A stretch of 64,000 nucleotides of DNA, from the NCBI RefSeq assembly GCF_013870525.1, contig NZ_JACBXD010000019.1, positions 1 to 64,000 of the forward strand, in the 5' to 3' direction. The position numbers and the translations under genes are program-made. This document shows, in pieces, positions 26,177 to 35,276 of the stretch. Each line of letters begins with the position of its first letter. The first letter of the stretch is position 1. The stretch is from Amycolatopsis pittospori. GTDB lineage: Bacteria; Actinomycetota; Actinomycetes; Mycobacteriales; Pseudonocardiaceae. A model generated the notes under the pieces. The model was given only the letters and a program-made list of their open reading frames with translations, had not been told where the DNA came from and did no database searches.

Positions 26177-27421
26177 TCACGACCCCGCGACGCCTCGCTT
26201 TTCGAGCCTGCGCATCACCGGCCCGGACAGGAGACCGTGGACGAGGACCGACACCGCGATCGTGAAAGCCGTTGTGCGCCAGAGCGAATCCGCCATCGGG
26301 AAGTCGCCGTGATTCAGGGCGTAGGCGAGGTAGTACAGGCTGCCGATGCCGCGGATGCCGAAGAACGCGATGGCCTTCGCCGCCGGGCGGCTGCCCGAGC
26401 CCCGGATGAGCGCCAGTCCACCGAACAGCGGCCGCACGACGAGTACCACGGCCACGGCGACCAGGATCTCGACGAGCCGCAGGCCGTTCAAGAGCCCGTC
26501 GCCCATCGCGACGCCGAGGCCGAGCAAGGCCAGTGCGACGAAAAGCCGTTCCAGCTGGTCACCGAATTCGTGCAGCACCCCGTGGTAGTCGTGTGAGCGT
26601 TCGCTCGCGCGGATGGTCGCCGCCGCGGTGAACACCGCGACGAAGCCGATCCCGCCGAGCCATTGGCACAGCGCGTAGGGGAGGAACGCGATCGCCAGCA
26701 CGACCAGGCCGTCGGAGTACTCGCCGAGACGCAACCTCTCGTTCCGGACCCGGAACATGAGCCAGGACAACAGCCGGCCGCAGGCGAGGCCGACCAGCAC
26801 GGCGATCACGAGCGGGACGGCGACCTCGGTCAGGAGCCAGGGGACGGCGGACGTGGTCGCCGTCCCCACCATCGCGAGCGCGACCAGGACGAACGGCATC
26901 GCCAGTCCGTCGTTGAGCCCGGCCTCCGTGGTGAGGGTGAACCGGATCTCGTTGTCCGCGCCCCGTCCGTCCTCGGTATTCGGTGCCGGTACCTGGACGT
27001 CGCCGGCCAGCACCGGGTCGGTCGGCGCCAGCGCCGCACCCAGCAGCAGCGCGGCGGCGGGGGAGAGGGCCAGCGCCCACCAGCCGAGGAACGCCACCGC
27101 GCAGATCGACAGCGGGAGCGTGATCAGCAGGAGTCGCCAGGTCGAGCTCCACGAACGCCAGCCGAGCAGCCGGTCCGATTTCAGGCCCGCGCCGACCAGG
27201 GACACCAGGACGCCGAGTTCGGTGATCACCTCGACGACGTCCACCTGCGAACTCGGGTCGAGCACACCTCCGCCGTAAGGATGCGGAAAGGGGAGCAGAC
27301 CGAAGATCAGCCCGCCGACCAGCAGGATCAGCGGCATCGACAGCGCGCGCTCGTGCAGCAGGTTCGGCAACACCGCGGCGAGCAACGCCAGAACGCCGGC
27401 CCCGGCGAGCAGTACTTCCAT
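26177..27421 (-). CDS. cation:proton antiporter (CPA1/NhaP-type)
   Basis: 414 residues with about twelve helices. The motif ALAPTDPVLAGDVQVP (about 128-143) and the acidic ETGLND-like FTLTTEAGLNDGLAMPF (about 161-177) are the signature elements of NhaP-type Na+ or K+/H+ exchangers. IRGIGSLYYLAYAL near the C-terminus is the matching late helix. The ATG at 27421 starts directly at the first hydrophobic helix. The GAF-type regulator gene lies upstream on the same strand, with 48 bases between. Confidence 0.9.
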   Translation of the reverse strand: MEVLLAGAGVLALLAAVLPNLLHERALSMPLILLVGGLIFGLLPFPHPYGGGVLDPSSQVDVVEVITELGVLVSLVGAGLKSDRLLGWRSWSSTWRLLLITLPLSICAVAFLGWWALALSPAAALLLGAALAPTDPVLAGDVQVPAPNTEDGRGADNEIRFTLTTEAGLNDGLAMPFVLVALAMVGTATTSAVPWLLTEVAVPLVIAVLVGLACGRLLSWLMFRVRNERLRLGEYSDGLVVLAIAFLPYALCQWLGGIGFVAVFTAAATIRASERSHDYHGVLHEFGDQLERLFVALALLGLGVAMGDGLLNGLRLVEILVAVAVVLVVRPLFGGLALIRGSGSRPAAKAIAFFGIRGIGSLYYLAYALNHGDFPMADSLWRTTAFTIAVSVLVHGLLSGPVMRRLEKRGVAGS

Positions 27422-27469
27422 CCGGACCGGGTACCCGGGCCTCGGCCCCCGCAACCGGCGGGAGCCGGA

Positions 27470-28657
27470 TTATCCTTTGTGGACGGACAGGGAGACGCCG
27501 GTCGCGAGCCGGTACGGCCGGGTGTCCACGATGGCGCCCAGCATCCGCCGCAGCCGGGAGACCTCGGCGCGTACGGTGACGAGATGTTCGGCGTCCCCAT
27601 AGAGTGCCCGGCTGAGCGCTTCGGCCGAGAGGCCGGCCGGGCCTGCTGTGCGGAGGTGGACCAGGATCTCCGCGTGCCGCGGCGTCACCGTGCGGACCCA
27701 GCCGGTCTCGCCCGCCAGCATCCGCAGCACCGGCGCGTGGCCGAGTTCGAGATCCAGTCGCACCTGGCGCGCGGTGTCGGCGGGGCGTACGAGCCAGCCC
27801 TCGGCGAGGCGTTCCGGCAGGCAGGCACCCAGCCCGGGGACGGCGAGCACCTGCCCTTCCGCGGGCGCGGCGATCCGTTGCCCGGGGACGATTCCGGCGG
27901 CGTGGGCCACCCAGCCGTCGTCGTCCACCAGTAACGCGGGACCGCCGGTGCCGGCCACCACCGGTTCGGCGGCTTTCCGTAGCCGGTCGAGGCCCTGCTG
28001 GTGGTGGCGCCAGAGTTCGGATTCGGCCAGTCGTCGCCCGGTTTCGACCAGTGCGCCGATCGCCGGATGCAGGGTCAGCGCGGGACCGCTGACGTCGATC
28101 ACGCCCAGTAGTTCGCCGGTGCGCGGATCGTGCACCGGCGACGCGGTGCAGTACCAAGGATGCTGGCCCTGTTCGAAATGCTCACCGGCGAGTAGTTCCA
28201 CCGGCGCGGCTTCGGCGAGCGCGGTGCCGATCGCGTTGGTGCCGACCCTGGCCTCGGTCCAGTCCGCTCCTTCGACGAAGCCCAGGGTGTCGGCCCGGCG
28301 CCGGATGGCGGACGAGCCCACACGCCAGAGGATGACGCCGTCGGCGTCGGTGACCACCAGAAGCATGTTCGCCGTGTCGGACTTCGCGCCGAGTACCTGT
28401 CCGAGGTCGTCGATCACGTGCCGTAACGGCGACGCGCGGCGACGGCGGCCGACCTCGTCGAGCGGCACCGAGCCGCGGGTGTTCATCCCGTCGGCGGCGA
28501 GCCCCAGGCTCAGCGCGCGCGACCACGAACGCGACACCAGCGGGCGGGGGCGGACGCGCGGACTGCCGCCGCCGATCACGGCTTCGTGCATCCGGACCAG
28601 GTCACGGGCATGCGTCGGAAGATTGGCGCCGGGCGGGACCGAGCTGTACACGCCCAT
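27470..28657 (-). CDS. GAF-domain transcriptional regulator, divergent from the monooxygenase
   Basis: 395 residues. The N-terminal half resembles the sensor part of acetoacetate-type activators: VSRSWSRALSLGLAADG, then a GAF domain with GTNAIGTALAEAAPVELLAGEHFEQGQHPWYCTASPVHDPRTGELLGVIDVSG. The C-terminal part is a winged-helix segment (TPRHAEILVHL to VTVRAEVSRLRRMLG). No AAA+ sigma54-activation domain is present, so it acts with the ordinary polymerase. In actinomycetes such proteins often sit beside alcohol, aldehyde or monooxygenase genes and activate them. GGAGGTGA precedes the ATG. The flavin monooxygenase at 28816 is the likely target. Confidence 0.85.
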   Translation of the reverse strand: MGVYSSVPPGANLPTHARDLVRMHEAVIGGGSPRVRPRPLVSRSWSRALSLGLAADGMNTRGSVPLDEVGRRRRASPLRHVIDDLGQVLGAKSDTANMLLVVTDADGVILWRVGSSAIRRRADTLGFVEGADWTEARVGTNAIGTALAEAAPVELLAGEHFEQGQHPWYCTASPVHDPRTGELLGVIDVSGPALTLHPAIGALVETGRRLAESELWRHHQQGLDRLRKAAEPVVAGTGGPALLVDDDGWVAHAAGIVPGQRIAAPAEGQVLAVPGLGACLPERLAEGWLVRPADTARQVRLDLELGHAPVLRMLAGETGWVRTVTPRHAEILVHLRTAGPAGLSAEALSRALYGDAEHLVTVRAEVSRLRRMLGAIVDTRPYRLATGVSLSVHKG

Positions 28658-28815
28658 GGGTCACCTCCGCACCGTCGCGTCGACGAATCAGCATAGGTCG
28701 GGCGCGCCGGGCGCGCCACGGCGTCGCGCTGCAACTCGGTGCAACCCTTGCCGCCGCCCTGGCCCGCGGCGTGTGATCGGGGTTACAGCCGAAACGCCGA
28801 CGTTGAGGAGTGGCC

Positions 28816-30633
28816 ATGACACAGACGGTGGACCGGATCGAGGCGACGGGCTCGCCGCAGGCTCGGGTCGACGCCTGGCTGGGCCGGTTCGAAGCGGCCC
28901 TCGCCGCCCGCGACGTCGAAGCCGCCGCGGCGCTTTTCGCCGTCGACAGTTATTGGCGTGACTTGGTTTCCTTCACCTGGACGATCAAGACCGTCGAAGG
29001 CCGCGACGGCGTGGCGGGCATGCTCGGCGCCTGTCTCGACCGGATCGACCCGTCCGGGTTCCGCACGACCGAGACGCCGACCGAAGCCGACGGCGTCACC
29101 GAGGCGTGGCTGGAGTTCGAAACCGCGACAGGCCGCGCGAAAGGCCACCTGCGGTTGAAAGACGAAGGCGCGTGGACGTTGCTGACGAGTCTGCGCGAGC
29201 TCAAGGGTTTCGAGGAGAACCAACGCGACAGGCGACCGAAGGGTGTCGAGCACGGCGTCGTCCGCGGCCGGAAGTCCTGGGCCGAGAAGCGCGAAGAGCA
29301 GCAAGCCCGGCTCGGTTACGAGGAACAGCCGTACGTCGTCGTCATCGGCGGAGGCCAGGGCGGGATCGCGCTCGGGGCCCGGCTGCGGCAGCTCGACGTA
29401 CCGGCGCTCGTCCTGGAACGCAACGAACGTCCGGGTGACTCGTGGCGCAAGCGGTACAAGAACCTCTGCCTGCACGACCCGGTCTGGTACGACCACCTGC
29501 CCTACCTGCCGTTCCCGGACAACTGGCCGGTGTTCGCGCCCAAGGACAAGATCGCCGACTGGCTGGAGATGTACACGCGCCTGATGGAGGTGCCGTACTG
29601 GGCCAGTACCGAGGTGACCTCCGCGTCCTGGGACGAAGAGAAGCAGCAGTGGCTCGTGATCGTCGTCCGCGAGGGCGAGGAAGTGGTGCTCACCCCACGG
29701 CATGTGGTGTTCGCGACCGGGATGTCGGGTAAGCCGAATCTCCCGTCGTTCCCCGGGATGGAGTCGTTCGCCGGCGATCAGCACCACTCGTCGCGACACC
29801 CCGGCCCGGACGCCTACGCGGGCAAGAAGGCCGTCGTGGTCGGCTCGAACAACTCCGCGCACGACATCTGCGCGGCACTGTGGGAGCACGGCGCCGACGT
29901 CACCATGGTGCAGCGGTCTTCCACGCATGTGGTGAAGTCGGATTCCCTGATGGACCTCGGACTCGGCGACCTGTACTCCGAACGCGCGGTGCGGGCGGGG
30001 ATCACCACCGACAAGGCGGACATGATCTTCGCGTCGATCCCGTACCGGATCATGCCGCGGTTCCAGATCCCGGTGTACGACGCGATCCGCGAGCGGGACA
30101 AGGACTTCTACGCGCGGCTGGAAGCGGCCGGGTTCCAGCACGACTGGGGCGACGACGGATCCGGTCTGTTCCTGAAGTACCTGCGCCGCGGTTCCGGCTA
30201 CTACATCGACGTCGGCGCGTCCGAACTGGTCGCCGACGGGAAGGTCGAACTGGCCCACGGCCAGGTCGACCATCTGACCCGCGACTCGGTGGTGTTGTCG
30301 GACGGCACCGAACTGGAGGCAGACCTGGTCGTCTACGCCACCGGGTACGGCTCGATGAACGGCTGGGTCGCCGACCTGGTCGGACAGGAGACCGCGGACC
30401 GCGTCGGCAAATGCTGGGGCCTGGGTTCCGGCACGACCAAGGACCCCGGGCCGTGGGAGGGGGAGCAGCGCAACATGTGGAAGCCCACACAGCAGGAAGG
30501 ACTGTGGTTCCACGGTGGGAACCTGCACCAGTCACGGCACTATTCGCTCTATCTCGCCCTGCAGTTGAAGGCACGCTACGAAGAGATCCCGACACCGGTC
30601 TTCGGATTGCAGGAGGTGCACCACAAGTCGTGA
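28816..30633 (+). CDS. SnoaL-like domain fused to FAD/NADPH flavin monooxygenase
   Basis: 605 residues. The first about 130 resemble a SnoaL/NTF2-like alpha+beta cone (DAWLGRFEAALAARDVEAAAALFAVDSYWRDLVSFTWTI). The rest is a flavin monooxygenase. It has an FAD Rossmann motif GGGQGGIALGARL (about 176-188), a GDSWRKRY segment after the FAD site, an NADPH motif VVGSNNSAHDIC (about 335-346) and ATGYG near the end. Such enzymes perform N- or S-oxidation or Baeyer-Villiger oxidation; the substrate is unknown. GAGGAG with five bases to the ATG at 28816 fixes the start, and a GTG at 28810 is less likely. The divergent GAF regulator probably controls it. Confidence 0.88.
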   Translation: MTQTVDRIEATGSPQARVDAWLGRFEAALAARDVEAAAALFAVDSYWRDLVSFTWTIKTVEGRDGVAGMLGACLDRIDPSGFRTTETPTEADGVTEAWLEFETATGRAKGHLRLKDEGAWTLLTSLRELKGFEENQRDRRPKGVEHGVVRGRKSWAEKREEQQARLGYEEQPYVVVIGGGQGGIALGARLRQLDVPALVLERNERPGDSWRKRYKNLCLHDPVWYDHLPYLPFPDNWPVFAPKDKIADWLEMYTRLMEVPYWASTEVTSASWDEEKQQWLVIVVREGEEVVLTPRHVVFATGMSGKPNLPSFPGMESFAGDQHHSSRHPGPDAYAGKKAVVVGSNNSAHDICAALWEHGADVTMVQRSSTHVVKSDSLMDLGLGDLYSERAVRAGITTDKADMIFASIPYRIMPRFQIPVYDAIRERDKDFYARLEAAGFQHDWGDDGSGLFLKYLRRGSGYYIDVGASELVADGKVELAHGQVDHLTRDSVVLSDGTELEADLVVYATGYGSMNGWVADLVGQETADRVGKCWGLGSGTTKDPGPWEGEQRNMWKPTQQEGLWFHGGNLHQSRHYSLYLALQLKARYEEIPTPVFGLQEVHHKS

Positions 30634-30658
30634 CGGGTCACGAATCGCATTCAGAGGA

Positions 30659-31612
30659 CTAAATGCGGGCAGCGTGGGCGTATCGGCGGGCCAGGAGCGC
30701 GAAGGCCTCCTTGAGCTCAGCGGGTCCGACGACCTCGATATCGGCGTCGAATCGCCCGATGCTCGCCGCCAATCCCGCCCACGACCACGATCCCAGCACC
30801 AGACGGCACCGATCCGGCCCGACCTCTTCGACGACGCCGTCGCGGACGTAGTGCGCCACGGTGGTGGCAGGGAGGTCGAGGATCACTTCGCCGCGGCACG
30901 GCCACTCGCCGGTACCGGAGGAGCCCCGGAACTTGCTCGCGACGAACGTCGCGACGTCGGCGGCGGGCAGGTCGCGCGGGGTGAACCGCGGGCCCGTCGG
31001 CGTGCGCGGAGTGATGCGGTCGGCCCGGAACGTACGCCAGTCCGAGCGGTCGAGGTCCCAAGCGACGAGATACCAGCGTCCGTGCCAGGTGACGAGGTGG
31101 TGCGGTTCCGCCCGGCGCGGCGTCGAAGATCCCGGGTAGTCGAAACGCAGGACTTCCCGGGCGTGGACGGCGGCACCGAGCGCCAGCAGGACGTCGCCGT
31201 CGACGCTGATCTCGGGGGTGTCGACGGCGGTGACCCGCAGGGTGTCGATCCGCCGCCGCAAGCGCGAAGGCATCACCTGCCGGACGGTGTGCAGCGCCCG
31301 CATCGCGGCCTCTTCGATCCCCGCCCCGCTGGTGGTGGCGATCTGAAGGGCGACGGCCAGCGCCACGGCCTGGTCGTCGTCGAACAGCAGCGGCGGCAGT
31401 TCCGACCCGGCGTCGAGCCGGTAGCCGCCGTCAGGCCCTTTCATGGTCGCGATGGGATAGCCGAGTTCGCGGAGCCTGTCGACGTCGCGCCGCACGGTGC
31501 GCGGGCTGATGTCGAGCCGTTCGGCCAGCAGCGCGCCCGGCCAGTCGCGACGGGCCTGCAGCAACGAGAGCATCGACAGCAGTCGCGCGGAGGTCTTCGG
31601 CATGTTTTCCAT
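30659..31612 (-). CDS. WYL-domain transcriptional regulator
   Basis: 317 residues. An N-terminal helix-turn-helix of the HTH_11 type (ARLLSMLSLLQARRDWPGALLAERLDISPRTVRRDVDRLRELGYPI) is followed by a WYL domain (EPHHLVTWHGRWYLVAWDLDRSDWRTFRADRI) and a C-terminal extension. ATG at 31612 or 31603 can serve as start. It is divergent from a DinB-family gene, and two short palindromes in the gap are probably its operators. This regulator/DinB pair is common in actinomycetes. WYL proteins sense nucleic-acid-like or unknown ligands. Confidence 0.88.
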   Translation of the reverse strand: MENMPKTSARLLSMLSLLQARRDWPGALLAERLDISPRTVRRDVDRLRELGYPIATMKGPDGGYRLDAGSELPPLLFDDDQAVALAVALQIATTSGAGIEEAAMRALHTVRQVMPSRLRRRIDTLRVTAVDTPEISVDGDVLLALGAAVHAREVLRFDYPGSSTPRRAEPHHLVTWHGRWYLVAWDLDRSDWRTFRADRITPRTPTGPRFTPRDLPAADVATFVASKFRGSSGTGEWPCRGEVILDLPATTVAHYVRDGVVEEVGPDRCRLVLGSWSWAGLAASIGRFDADIEVVGPAELKEAFALLARRYAHAARI

Positions 31613-31622
31613 GATGCCCCGA

Positions 31623-31667
31623 GTAGAGGCCACTACCTGTCCTCTACCCCTGCGAGAGTGACTCTCG
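31623..31667. promoter_or_regulatory. two inverted repeats between the WYL and DinB genes
   Basis: GTAGAGG/CCTCTAC arms with an 11-base spacer occupy 31623-31647. CGAGAGT-G-ACTCTCG occupies 31653-31667. Both lie in the 84-bp divergent gap and are candidate binding sites for the WYL regulator. Confidence 0.55.
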
Positions 31668-31696
31668 TGCCAGAAAACACCAACCCGGAGGGCCCG

Positions 31697-32260
31697 ATGA
31701 CCGCCACCATCCTCGACGCCGAACGCGCCGACCTGCTCGAAGCCCTCGCGACCGTCCGCGCCGCGCTGACCACCACCGTCGAGGGCCTCACCGACGAACA
31801 ACTCGCCGAAAGCCCGACGGTCAGCGAGCTGAGCCTCGGCGGCCTGATCAAGCACGTCTCCTGGATCGAGGCCGCCTGGCTGCGGTTCGTGGTCGAGGGC
31901 CCGTCCGCGATGACCTACGACCTGCCCGAAGGCGTCACCTGGGCCGACCTCGGCGCCGGGACCGCGCGCGAGTTCCCGCAGTGGGCGATCGACCACCGGA
32001 ACAACTTCCGGATGCTGCCCGGCGACACGCTCGCCGGGATCCTCGAACGCTACGAAGAGGTCGCCGCCAAGACGCAGGAGGTCGTCTCGTCGATCCCCGA
32101 CCTGTCCGCGACGCATCCGCTGCCGGAAGCGCCTTGGAACAAGCCGGGTGCGGTGCGCAGCGTGCGCGGGGTGCTGGCGCACGTCATCGCCGAGACCGCG
32201 CAGCACGCGGGGCACGCCGACATCCTCCGCGAGAGCATCGACGGGAAGAAGTCGACCTGA
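31697..32260 (+). CDS. DinB-family (DUF664) metal-dependent protein
   Basis: 187 residues of the four-helix DinB fold: ERADLLEALATVRAALTTTVEGLTDEQL, a first candidate metal histidine in GGLIKHVSWIEAAWL, and the pair in VLAHVIAETAQHAGHADILRE near the end. The three histidines match the nickel or zinc site of the family. Actinobacterial members include thiol-dependent detoxification enzymes, and the reaction here is unknown. CGGAGG precedes the ATG at 31697. Confidence 0.88.
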   Translation: MTATILDAERADLLEALATVRAALTTTVEGLTDEQLAESPTVSELSLGGLIKHVSWIEAAWLRFVVEGPSAMTYDLPEGVTWADLGAGTAREFPQWAIDHRNNFRMLPGDTLAGILERYEEVAAKTQEVVSSIPDLSATHPLPEAPWNKPGAVRSVRGVLAHVIAETAQHAGHADILRESIDGKKST

Positions 32261-32363
32261 CCCGGGGCGGCCCTGAACCATCCGATCATCGAACCTAAGC
32301 TCGTTCACAGCTTCCTGCCGTAGGGTCCCCGCCCGTCGGCGACCTGATCATGGTGGTGGTTGT

Positions 32364-34406
32364 GTGCGGGAGAGTGCGGTGGAGCGGCGGTTCCGCCCGG
32401 AGATCCAGGGATTGCGGGCACTGGCGTGCGTGCTGGTGGTCGTCTACCACGTGTGGCTCGGCCGGATATCCGGCGGCGTCGACGCGTTCTTCCTGATCTC
32501 CGGGTTCCTCGTCACCGGCCAGCTCTACCGCGCGTCGGTACGCGGGCGGATCGAGTACCGGCCGATGTGGGGCCGGATGATCAAACGGCTGTTCCCGGCC
32601 GCGCTCACCGTGCTGCTGCTCGTCATCGCGGCGAGTTCGGTGCTGCTCCCGCAGAACCGCTGGTTCCAGACGATCAAGGAGGTCGTCGCCTCCGCGCTGT
32701 ACGTCGAGAACTGGCAGCTGGCGGCGGATTCGACCGACTACTTCGCCCAGCACAACTCGGCCAGCGTCGTCCAGCACTTCTGGTCGCTGTCGATCCAGGG
32801 GCAGTTCTATCTGGTCTGGCCGCTGCTGGTCGGCCTGGTGCTGCTGATCGCCAGACGTGCGAGGCGGAACGTGCGTCCGCTCCTGCTCGCCGTCCTCGGC
32901 GTGGTCTTCGCGGTCTCGCTGGCCTACTCGGTGTGGCTCACGTCGGTCGACCAGCCGCTGGCGTACTTCGACTCGCTGACCCGTGTCTGGGAGTTCGCGC
33001 TGGGCGGCCTGCTCGCCCTGGCGCTCGACATGGTCCCGATTCCCCGCCCGGTGCGCGTGGTGCTGGGCTGGACCGGGGTCGCCGGGCTCGTCGCGTGCGG
33101 TCTGGTGCTGCAGGTCGGCACGGTGTTCCCGGGCTACCTCGCGCTGTGGCCGACACTGTCGGCGGCGATGGTGATCCTCGCCGGCGACACCGCGTCCAAG
33201 GGCGGCGCGGACCGCTTCCTCAGCAGCCGCCCGCTCGAATACCTGGGCGATCTCAGTTACGCGCTCTACCTCTGGCATTGGCCGGTCCTGGTGCTGTACC
33301 TCGTCTCCCGTGACCGGGAGGAGGTCGGACCACGCGGCGGCGCGGTGATCATCGCGCTGGCGTTCGTCCTCGCCGTGCTGACCCACCATCTGGTCGAACG
33401 GCCGCTGAGGTCGTCCGAGATCGGGGTCCGGACCCGTTGGGGCGCCTACCGGTTCGGGGTGCTGACGATGGCCGTCGTACTGGCCGCGTCGGGTGCCTGG
33501 CAATGGGTCAGTGTCAGCCAGGCGGAGGACTACTCGATCGCGGTGAACGATCCCGATCACCCCGGCGCGCTCGCGCGTACCGAGGGCTTCACCTACTGGG
33601 GAGCCGACGACGCCACGCTCGTGCCGTCGTTCGTCGGGGTGTCCGAGGACTGGGCCGGGATCGACCCGGCCCGCTGCGGCACGTCCCCGCGCAACACCGA
33701 CCTCGAGGTCTGCACCTCGGAGACGTCGGGGCATCCCACGCGGCGGATCGTGGTCACCGGCGATTCGCACGCCGGGCAGTTCCTCGGCGCGTTGCTGCCG
33801 GTCGCCGAGGCCCGGAACTGGGAGGTGACCTCGATCCTGCGCGGCGGCTGCCCGTTCTCCACCGACTCGGACGCGGTGCCGGGCGACCAGTCCTGCATCG
33901 ACTGGAACTCCGCCGTGGTCGAGGAGATCCTGACGACCCGCCCCGACGCGGTGATGACGATCGGTACGCGGGACGTGAGAATCGGTGTCGAGGAACGGGT
34001 TCCGGGCGGTTACATCGCCCAGTGGCGCAAGATCGACGAAGAGGGTATCCCGGTACTCGCGGTGCGGGACAACCCGCGCTTCAGCCAGTCTCCCTCGGCC
34101 TGTGTCGAAAGCCGCGGGGCGACTTCGCCCGAATGCTCCACCCCGCGCTACGACCTCTACGCGGCGGAGCCTCCGTACGAAGCGCTGCCGGATCTACCCT
34201 CGAACGTGCGGTTCGTCGACTTCAGCGACTACTTCTGCACGGCCGAGGTCTGCCCGCCGGTGATCGGCAATGTGCTCGTCTACCTCGACGACAACCACGT
34301 CAGTGGTACCTATATGTCGACGATGTCCTCCATCGCGGAGAAGGCGATCACCGCGGCGCTGGGCTGGGCGGACGAGAACGCGGAGGAACCACCGCCCGGA
34401 GGCTGA
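32364..34406 (+). CDS. acyltransferase-3 / SGNH O-acetyltransferase (OafA-like)
   Basis: 680 residues. The N-terminal 380 residues form the ten-helix acyltransferase-3 membrane domain, starting with RRFRPEIQGLRALACVLVVVYHVW and containing RIEYRPMWGRMIKRLFPA. The C-terminal extracellular half is an SGNH esterase-like domain: VVTGDSHAGQFLGALLPV carries the Ser nucleophile and YLDDNHVSGTYM the DxxH pair. Such two-part enzymes acetylate cell-surface polysaccharides or peptidoglycan. Start uncertain: GTG at 32364, or GTG at 32379, which has GGGAGAG just upstream. It is a single gene with no sugar operon beside it. Confidence 0.9.
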   Translation: MRESAVERRFRPEIQGLRALACVLVVVYHVWLGRISGGVDAFFLISGFLVTGQLYRASVRGRIEYRPMWGRMIKRLFPAALTVLLLVIAASSVLLPQNRWFQTIKEVVASALYVENWQLAADSTDYFAQHNSASVVQHFWSLSIQGQFYLVWPLLVGLVLLIARRARRNVRPLLLAVLGVVFAVSLAYSVWLTSVDQPLAYFDSLTRVWEFALGGLLALALDMVPIPRPVRVVLGWTGVAGLVACGLVLQVGTVFPGYLALWPTLSAAMVILAGDTASKGGADRFLSSRPLEYLGDLSYALYLWHWPVLVLYLVSRDREEVGPRGGAVIIALAFVLAVLTHHLVERPLRSSEIGVRTRWGAYRFGVLTMAVVLAASGAWQWVSVSQAEDYSIAVNDPDHPGALARTEGFTYWGADDATLVPSFVGVSEDWAGIDPARCGTSPRNTDLEVCTSETSGHPTRRIVVTGDSHAGQFLGALLPVAEARNWEVTSILRGGCPFSTDSDAVPGDQSCIDWNSAVVEEILTTRPDAVMTIGTRDVRIGVEERVPGGYIAQWRKIDEEGIPVLAVRDNPRFSQSPSACVESRGATSPECSTPRYDLYAAEPPYEALPDLPSNVRFVDFSDYFCTAEVCPPVIGNVLVYLDDNHVSGTYMSTMSSIAEKAITAALGWADENAEEPPPGG

Positions 34407-34520
34407 TCATGAATCGTTGCGTGAAATCGGCCTTTGGGACACTAGATCACCGATCCGAGTGATTTCTGCGCAATGATCAGGTCTTAGCGGCGCAGCGGAA
34501 CAGCAGATATCGTCGGCGGC

Positions 34521-35276
34521 ATGAAGGTCGCCGTCCACCAAGGTCCGTACGCCGAGCTCCCCGCCGCGGTCGCCGCGTCCGGGGCCGACCTCGTGGTCGC
34601 CGCCGAAATGATCACCACCGGCTACCACATCGGCGCCCGCTCGCATGAGCTCGCCGAGCCCGCCGACGGGCCCACCGCGGCCCGGATGTCGGCGCTGGCC
34701 CGCGAAACCGGCGTCGCGCTGGCCTACGGCTATCCCGAGTCGGACGGTTCGCGGGTCTACAACAGCGTCCAGCTGATCGACGCGGGCGGGCGGCGGCTGG
34801 CGAACTACCGCAAGACGCATCTGTTCGGCGACATCGACCGGTCGTGGTTCGAGCCGGGCACCGAGGCGGTCGTGCAGGCCGATCTCGAAGGGGTCCGGGT
34901 CGGCCTGATGATCTGTTACGACGTCGAGTTCCCGGAGCTGGTGCGGGCGCACGCGCTCGCCGGGACCGAACTGCTCGTGGTGCCGACGGCGCTGATGAGC
35001 CCGTACGAACTGGTTTCCGACACGCTGGTGCCCGCGCGGGCCTACGAAAGCCAGCTGTTCGTCGTCTACGCGAACCGTTGTGACACCGAACGGGAACTGA
35101 CCTACTGCGGCCGCTCCTGCGTCGTCGCCCCGACCGGCGAGGTCCTCGCCCGCGCCGGCGGTGGACCGGAGCTGATCAGCGCAGACGTCGACAGCGCCGC
35201 GCTGCACGCCTCCCGCACCGAGAACACTCACCTGACCGACCGACGCCCCGAGTTGTACCGAGGACTTTCCACATGA
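34521..35276 (+). CDS. davA: 5-aminopentanamidase (delta-aminovaleramidase), nitrilase superfamily
   Basis: 251 residues of the carbon-nitrogen hydrolase fold with catalytic Glu29 (VVAAEMITTGY), Lys98 (NYRKTHLFGD) and Cys132 (MICYDVEFPE). YGYPESDGSRVYNSVQLIDA and the flanking phrases closely follow Pseudomonas putida DavA. It would hydrolyse 5-aminovaleramide to 5-aminovalerate and ammonia. The downstream gene is the matching lysine 2-monooxygenase and overlaps by four bases (ATGA), so the two are translationally coupled. A related use, indole-3-acetamide hydrolysis, is less likely given the partner gene's resemblance to DavB. Confidence 0.85.
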   Translation: MKVAVHQGPYAELPAAVAASGADLVVAAEMITTGYHIGARSHELAEPADGPTAARMSALARETGVALAYGYPESDGSRVYNSVQLIDAGGRRLANYRKTHLFGDIDRSWFEPGTEAVVQADLEGVRVGLMICYDVEFPELVRAHALAGTELLVVPTALMSPYELVSDTLVPARAYESQLFVVYANRCDTERELTYCGRSCVVAPTGEVLARAGGGPELISADVDSAALHASRTENTHLTDRRPELYRGLST

